From NCBI GenBank assembly GCA_002749535.1, contig MZZL01000408.1:604693-668692 (forward strand): 64,000 nucleotides of DNA. The letters run 5' to 3'. This stretch comes from Apophysomyces variabilis. Its lineage: Eukaryota; Mucoromycota; Mucoromycetes; Mucorales; Mucoraceae. The position numbers and the translations under genes were made by a program. Shown in pieces: positions 58,294 through 64,000 of this stretch. Within the stretch, counting starts at the first letter, position 1. Each line of letters begins with the position of its first letter. The notes under the pieces are model-generated. The model saw only the letters and a program-made list of their open reading frames with translations, was not told where the DNA came from and did no database searches.

Positions 58294-58986
58294 CTGAATA
58301 ATAATAATAAAAAAAATAACAAAAAGGAAATAAAGCATATTTATATATATTAAACTCAGCGGCATTGCAACTTAGCAAAGCACCAAGTAGATGCTGGGTT
58401 AAAGAGCTTGTTTTTCTTTCTTAATCATAAGTAGGAGGAAAAAGATCTTTGAGTCTGATTCGACTATAACAAGTTTAACCAAATTCTACCAACAAGATAT
58501 CAACGAGGCAAACCCCCTTCCAGACCCTCATTCAGCGGTCCGACTGTTTTGGCGCTAGCCCATGTCCAAAAACACATAGGTCTTTGGTTCCCCCTTCTAC
58601 TGCCACTCAATTGCAAAGGGAGCAGGTAGAAAGAGCCATGAAATTTTTATTAACGGTAAAACGTTTTTGCGTGCAAAATTTTTGAGATTGTGTCCGTGCG
58701 GCCAAGCGCGGGCCCTTGGCTGAGTGACCTGTAGACGCAGCAAAAAGCACAGAGACGTTATTCCTTCTCTTCATTGCCGAACATTGGACATTACCCATCT
58801 TTTTTTTTGCGACATTGCGCATTACCTATTTTTTTTTTGCTTTTTTTACTGTTTATTGATAAAAAGAAGGTTCTTCCTTTTGTTTCTTTTTGTCTTGCTT
58901 GAACCTTTTCCGATATTCCCTTCTTTCTTCCTTTTTTATACCATTTATTTCTGGTTGGATGGCTTTCAATATTACTGTTTCCAGAT
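58294..58986. other. intergenic, no gene seen
   Basis: About 690 bp with AT-rich 3'-end sequence of the chitin synthase gene (aataataataaa near 58299-58311, a likely polyadenylation context) and long T-runs before the next gene. No coding frame or RNA gene supported. Confidence 0.45.
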
Positions 58987-60107
58987 ATGGTACGAGATGA
59001 TGTTGTGTAAACAGGGAAGACGAAAAGATACTAACCAAAAAGTGTGAAAAGAAAATTGAAAAACATATCCAAATCTTGTCTTCGAATACCATTGTTCGGT
59101 CCCGTTCGACTGAAGGCCATTTATGGAGATCATGGAAAGTCCAGATCCGGCCTATTGAACGCGACAAACAAGCGGCATTAAGTCGGTACGTTGACCGTGT
59201 CGAATACGTCTTGCATGAGTCTTTTGCAACGCCTCGTGTCGGTCCGTTTTCTTTTTTATACTGGTTTCCTCTCCCTTTAGCCACATCAGTATTTTAAAAT
59301 GAGAGAAATACTGACTTTCCATCTCGCCTTTGTTTATAGTCTGCACCGAGGAGCCTTATATTTTGGAGCAAGAAGGCTGGGGTGAATTTGATCTGGGCAT
59401 TCGTTTCCATTTCATAGATCCCCAAGAAGGTCCCCAGTGGGTCTGGTTTGATCTCAATTTTCTGAAGCCTAAATATTCAGTTTATACAACATTGGTGCGT
59501 CGCAAACAATACATGACAGAAATTTGCATAATTTCGTATCCAATGAGCTCATATCGGGATGTCTTGTAGACTTTCCATGATCCGAACCCAACTTTGGCTA
59601 CATTGCTTCAACCAACGGTGAAAAAGCATCATCGATCGGATGGAAGTTCTTCCTATACCCACAAGGCTTCACATGGCGGGTTAATGCGCCATGACAAGGT
59701 CAACACAATACCTGAGGTGACATCGTGTATTTCCTTTTTTTTTCCTATCATCTTTATGCATTTACTGATGCATGTCACAAATGATTATTTGGGAATAGGA
59801 AGTGGATATAGATGATCTTGTCGAATCGTTGCAGGCATTGAATGACGAGGAATTAAGAGAATTATATTTCATTATCCCGCAATACGATACCAGAAGTATC
59901 ATTGAAACAGAAGGTAAGTAGGTACGGTATGTAAGAGAAGGGGCGCGGAAAGGAATCAAAAAAAAAAAGAGAAAAGGCTTATTTTGACCATGTTGTTATT
60001 TAGCCGAAATCATGTTTGACATTTATTCTCTTGCGCCGTCCCTTTTGATACGATTGTGGGAATACACCAGAGATGTAAAACTTCGGCATCAAATGGAACG
60101 CCAGTAG
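58987..60107 (+). CDS. YEATS-ET protein, Taf14-like
   Basis: Predicted 235-aa protein. Exons: 58987-58989 (ATG alone, provisional), 59052-59235, 59340-59494, 59570-59716, 59799-59913, 60004-60107. The YEATS domain (about 2-125) contains HLWRSWKVQIRPI, DRVEYVLHESFATP, EEPYILEQEGWGEFDLGI and FDLNFLKPKYSVY, with the W-G-E-F reader-pocket region. A His/Ser-rich linker leads to a C-terminal ET domain (LVESLQALNDEELRELYF; IMFDIYSLAPSLLIRLWEYT). This two-domain layout is that of Taf14, which reads acylated lysine on histone H3 and is shared by TFIID, TFIIF, SWI/SNF, INO80 and NuA3 in yeast. The 3-base first exon is inferred from a perfect TACTAAC branch point before the acceptor; a different upstream start is possible. 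Confidence 0.82.
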
Positions 60108-60737
60108 ATATATAAGATAGCTGAATGCGTGCTGTCTCTTCAAAATGCTCCTGGTGTCTACACTTTTTCTTTTTTATTTTCCCCTCCCGGACCCCTTTGT
60201 TTTCCTTTCCTTCAAAGTAAAAAGACAATATCTCCTAAAAGGCCGCTAGCAATAATATAGATATGGATTTCAGAACAGACCAACAGAATGACAAATTAAG
60301 CGATAGGGTTCAGTCTGAGTGATCATACGTTTGTAATTAATCCTAAGGAGAAACGGGGAAAGCTGAAAAGAAGGGAAGGATACTAAGCGAACGAAAAAGG
60401 TAAAAGTACGCAGCAACAAAAAAAAAAGGAAGGAAAGAAAGGGATATGCCTGTAATCGAATCCTGTGTTGAATAGAGTAACTAACTGGATCAAACAATAA
60501 TTAAACGACGGTTCTTTTTTCTATGTAAAATTTTCATATTTATCATCGTAGATTATATCAACTTCTTCCGTTCTTTTTCGCATATCTTTCTTGTTTTGTC
60601 GTCTTTTCTTCTTGATCACCGTCTTTTGGCCGCACAATACACAGAAATACACAGAATCAAGGAAACATAGTACAGCAAAAAGAAAAACGGGAATAGAAAA
60701 ATATATAAAGAAAGAGAAAGAGAGAGAGAGAGAGAGA
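60108..60737. promoter_or_regulatory. promoter/leader region of the H+-ATPase gene
   Basis: About 630 bp. The last 70 bases before the ATG are almost pure A/G (aaagagaaagagagag..), giving a purine-only leader immediately upstream of the start codon. Upstream T-rich and A-rich tracts alternate. An in-frame upstream open stretch from 60591 exists, but the ATG at 60738 fits the family N-terminus better. No other gene seen. Confidence 0.5.
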
Positions 60738-62895
60738 ATGACCGACGACGAAAAGCATCCCAAAGCATTAGAGGTCACCTTGGAAGAACATCCAACGGTA
60801 GAACATGAGGACGATATTAGTCCGGAATTGGAAGCCTTACTCCATACGGATCCAACAACAGGGTTAACTGCTGCAGAAGTGGCAGAGCGTCAGTCCAAAT
60901 TTGGTTTGAATGAACTACCCGAAACCAAGAGAAATCCCTTTGTCAAGTTTTTTGGTTATTTCACTGGTCCAATTTCCTACTTGATCGAGATCTCTTGTAT
61001 CATTGCTGCTGTTGTCGGTGATTGGATTGACTTTGGGATCATCCTTGGTCTATTGATCGTCAATGCCGTCATTGGTTACATAGAAGAAGCCAAAGCCGAG
61101 TCAGCACTGGATGCCCTTCGTCAGACGTTGGCACTCAAGACAAGAAGTTGGCGCGATGGCGAACTTCAGGAGGTGGCCGTGAAAGACTTGGTGCCTGGGG
61201 ATGTGATCGTTCTACGGATCGGCGATATCGTTCCGGCCGATGCTCGATTACTTGGTTTGGGTGTGCAAGGCGAACAGAACGACACCGAGCTGCAGATCGA
61301 TCAGAGCGCGCTCACGGGTGAATCCTTGCCTGTCGGTAAACGCAAGAACCATACCGTCTATTCCTCCAGCATTGTCAAACAGGGACAGCAGCTGGCCGTC
61401 GTAACAAAGACCGGGCCACATACATTTATCGGTCGTGCTGCAAACTTGATAGCCATTACGACCGAGGAAGGCCATTTTCAAAAGATCATCGCCAAGATCG
61501 GCAATGTCCTCATTTGGTCCACCGTGATCCTCGTGTCCATTGTTTTCATCTATCAGATGGTGAAATACAGAAGCCACTGGAAGATGGTGCTTGAGAACTG
61601 CCTGGTCCTGACGGTCGCTGCCATCCCCGTCGGCCTGCCCACGGTCATGTCCGTGACCATGGCCATTGGGGCCAAACAGCTGGCCGCCAAGCAAGTCATT
61701 GTCAAACGCTTGACCGCCGTGGAAGAGCTGGCCTCGGTCTCGGTCCTCTGTTCAGACAAAACGGGGACACTGACAATGAACGAACTGACACTGGACAAGC
61801 CCTGGCTCACCCACGGCCATACGACAGATGACATCTTACTCTACTCTTTCCTGGCCTCTGAACCAGGGACCAATGACCCCATTGAATCGGCCGTAAGACG
61901 CGCGGCTGAGACCACCTTGGACTTATTGAAACATCGAAAAGACAAACTCCATATTCCTGGCTATCAGATTGAAAAGTTCGAACCATTCAACCCGGTGACG
62001 AAGATGACCCAGGCTACCGTGCGTGATTTGGCATCCGGTAAGGAATTCTGTGTCGCTAAAGGCGCACCTCAAGTCATCCTCCGTCTGGTGCAACAGTCCT
62101 CCTCCTCCTCCTCCTCCTCTTCTTCTTCTTCTCCTTCCCCCTTCGAAAGCACTCTATCGCCAGACGGTAAAACATCCGAAGAGAAGACAGCGGACGCGGT
62201 ACGTGCCGTCAACAGTCTTGCCCGTCGTGGATTACGTGCGCTGGGTGTCGCTCGGACGGTGGAAGGTCGGTTCGAATTGGTGGGTATGATCTCGTTATTG
62301 GATCCACCGAGGCCAGACTCGGCCGATACCATTGCCGCCTGTCATCGGCTCGGCGTGGATGTGAAGATGATCACGGGTGATCAATTGATCATTGCCAAGG
62401 AAGTGGCAGCACGGCTTGGTATGGGACGAGTGATCTTAGATGCCCATCATTTGGTTGATCCGACTAAGTCGGAAGAAGTCGTGACAGAGCATTGCCAGCG
62501 CGCAGACGGATTTGCTCAAGTGATTCCGGAGCATAAATACCGTGTGGTTGAACTTCTTCAGAACAAAGGTCTTCTTGTAGGCATGACGGGCGACGGTGTG
62601 AACGACGCTCCGGCACTAAAGAAAGCGGATGTGGGTATTGCTGTCTCGGGCTGCACAGATGCAGCGCGTTCTGCTGCAGACATCGTTCTCCTAGCCCCCG
62701 GACTTTCCACCATCACCGAAGGCATCATCACTTCGCGAGCCATTTTTCAACGTTTGAAGTCCTATGCACTCTATCGGATCACATCTACCATTCATTTCTT
62801 GCTGTTTATGTTTATCATAACCCTAATTGAGGATTGGTCTATGCCAGCAGTGTTACTCATCATGATTTGTGTCCTGGTAAGTTTAAATCTTCTTG

Positions 62896-62926
<31 letters not shown>

Positions 62927-63895
62927 GCTTTGTTTACTTTGTCCTCCCCCCAAAACACCTTTCGACGCACTTTCTCGCTATCTCCTTTTCTATCCCTGAT
63001 ATCGGTTCCTTTTGAAAAAAAAAGAAAACAACATCACAACATAAAGCCAAAAATTATATAGAATGATGCAGCGACACTGGTGATTTCTATCGATAACACC
63101 GAAATTTCCGAGCGACCTGACAAATGGCGAATTGGTCAACTTCTTACGCTATCCACTGTCTTGGCCGTATTACTAGCCGCTTTATCTTTTGGTCACTTCT
63201 ATGTAGCTCGCGATATCTTTGGCGTGACAGACAACGAACTCCATTCGATCATGTATCTTCATATATCATCTGGTAAGCAATAAAGAGAAGATGAGAAAAC
63301 TTCTAGTTTTTCCTAACTTTGTTTGTTTTTTTTTCTTGCACTAAAACAAAAAAAACTGAACCAGCTCCACATTTTGTGATTTTTTCCACACGTGTGCCCG
63401 GATTTTGGTGGCAAAATATGCCTCATTGGATTTTTGCTGTCTGTATTATCGGGACTCAGATTATCGCTTTGTTTTTCTCGGTCTATGGCGTCTTTGGAGA
63501 GAGTCAAGGTGTAGCTCCCTGTGGTTATGTCTGGGGATTATCGGTATTAGCCATTTCACTTGTTTACTTTATGATATTGGATGTTGTCAAGGTTTACATC
63601 ATGCGCATGTGGAGCTTTGAATTGACGGCGAAATTGGTACCTACCAAAAGTCGTCGGGCTAAGCTTAGTCAACGTCAAATGGAAGCCGAACGTAAACTTA
63701 TTGTAGATGGTTCATGGCTAAAACTGGCGAGGTAAAAAAAAAAAAAATAAGACGAAAAGGAAAATATCACGGCTATTTTTTCTTTATTAAGTTCTTTCTA
63801 ACCACTTTTTTTTTCTTTTCTTTCTCGTTACATCTAGCGCTATACAAGCACATACGATTGTGTCTGCTTTTCAAAATATATCTCCAAAAACATGA
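60738..63895 (+). CDS. PMA1: plasma-membrane H+-ATPase (P3A type, Pma1-like)
   Basis: P-type proton pump of about 924 aa from exons 60738-62876, 63062-63272, 63365-63731 and 63838-63895. N-terminal cytoplasmic segment; LNELPETKRNPFVKFFGYF before the first two membrane helices; actuator loop with DQSALTGESLPVGK; VLENCLVLTVAAIPVGLPTV (helix 4); phosphorylation site D340 in CSDKTGTLTMNE; KGAPQVIL; MITGDQLIIAKEVAARLGMG; and the hinge GMTGDGVNDAPALKKADVGIAV. LNDAATLVISIDN and RPDKWRIGQLLTLS are specific to fungal/plant H+-ATPases. It drives nutrient uptake by exporting protons. An uninterrupted 12-serine tract (454-465) sits in the nucleotide-binding domain. The last exon is chosen for its CTAAC branch point and polypyrimidine tract; if the GT at 63732 is not used, translation stops at 63735 (906 aa). 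Confidence 0.93.
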
Positions 63896-64000
63896 AAAAG
63901 TACAAGGAAAGATAATAATAATAAAGTCGCAAAGAAAAAAAGGGAAAGGCTATGGCCTTTAATGCAACCACAAGAAAACCCTAATTCCAAGTATTCACAT

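Noticed and set aside
61248..61694. 148-codon minus-strand ORF within the H+-ATPase gene
   Set aside because: Antisense shadow of conserved ATPase codons.
1..64000. CRISPR array, bacterial operon structure or phage module
   Set aside because: No spaced direct repeats were seen. Spliceosomal introns and eukaryotic gene families throughout show this is a nuclear fungal genome.

Overview
The window looks like nuclear DNA of an early-diverging filamentous fungus, most probably Mucoromycota (Mucorales-like). Genes are intron-rich, with short GT-AG introns of about 45-80 bases and CTAAC-type branch points. The protein families point the same way: a Chs3-type chitin synthase, a P-type H+-ATPase, a Bck1-like MAPKKK, a Taf14-like YEATS-ET protein and an Integrator INTS13-like protein. 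I assign no species.

Layout. 1-5.2 kb: 3' end of a MAPKKK gene, a decayed ORF cluster, and a secreted NlpC/P60 peptidase. 5.2-10.9 kb: gene-poor, with one 206-bp CACTA-type MITE. 10.95-18.2 kb: two tandem, same-strand paralogues (990 and 1026 aa) that join a divergent Hsp110/Sse1-type chaperone in frame to a retrotransposon ORF1/Gag-like domain with two CCHC zinc knuckles. All five exons are equivalent between the two genes. This is the most novel feature here. 18.5-22.9 kb: coatomer beta subunit, divergent from a tiny PCC1 (KEOPS) gene.

23.14-40.64 kb: a very large inverted repeat. The arms are 7,272 and 7,271 bp around a 2,956-bp spacer. Each arm carries an intact F-box/LRR gene, a small secreted-peptide ORF, an 87-bp MITE and a GH25 lysozyme gene broken by the same in-frame TAA. 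A single N at 30413 marks an assembly join exactly at the inner end of the left arm. The two differences I found between arms both lie in the outermost 60 bp. The spacer holds one small cysteine-containing secreted protein.

40.6-49.2 kb: a possible gene remnant at the repeat edge, a vacuolar-type serine carboxypeptidase, an unknown 219-aa protein, INTS13-like, and ribosomal protein eS6. 50.4-63.9 kb: a RhoGEF (DH) protein, chitin synthase, Taf14-like and plasma-membrane H+-ATPase. The Bck1-like kinase, RhoGEF and chitin synthase belong to functions of the fungal cell-wall integrity and polarity pathway, but they are not adjacent and no operon-like organisation is implied.

Several genes start with micro-exons of 3-14 bases (Taf14-like, eS6, both Hsp110 fusions, PCC1). 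Exon coordinates were derived by eye from splice consensus, reading-frame continuity and family conservation. No similarity search or RNA evidence was available.
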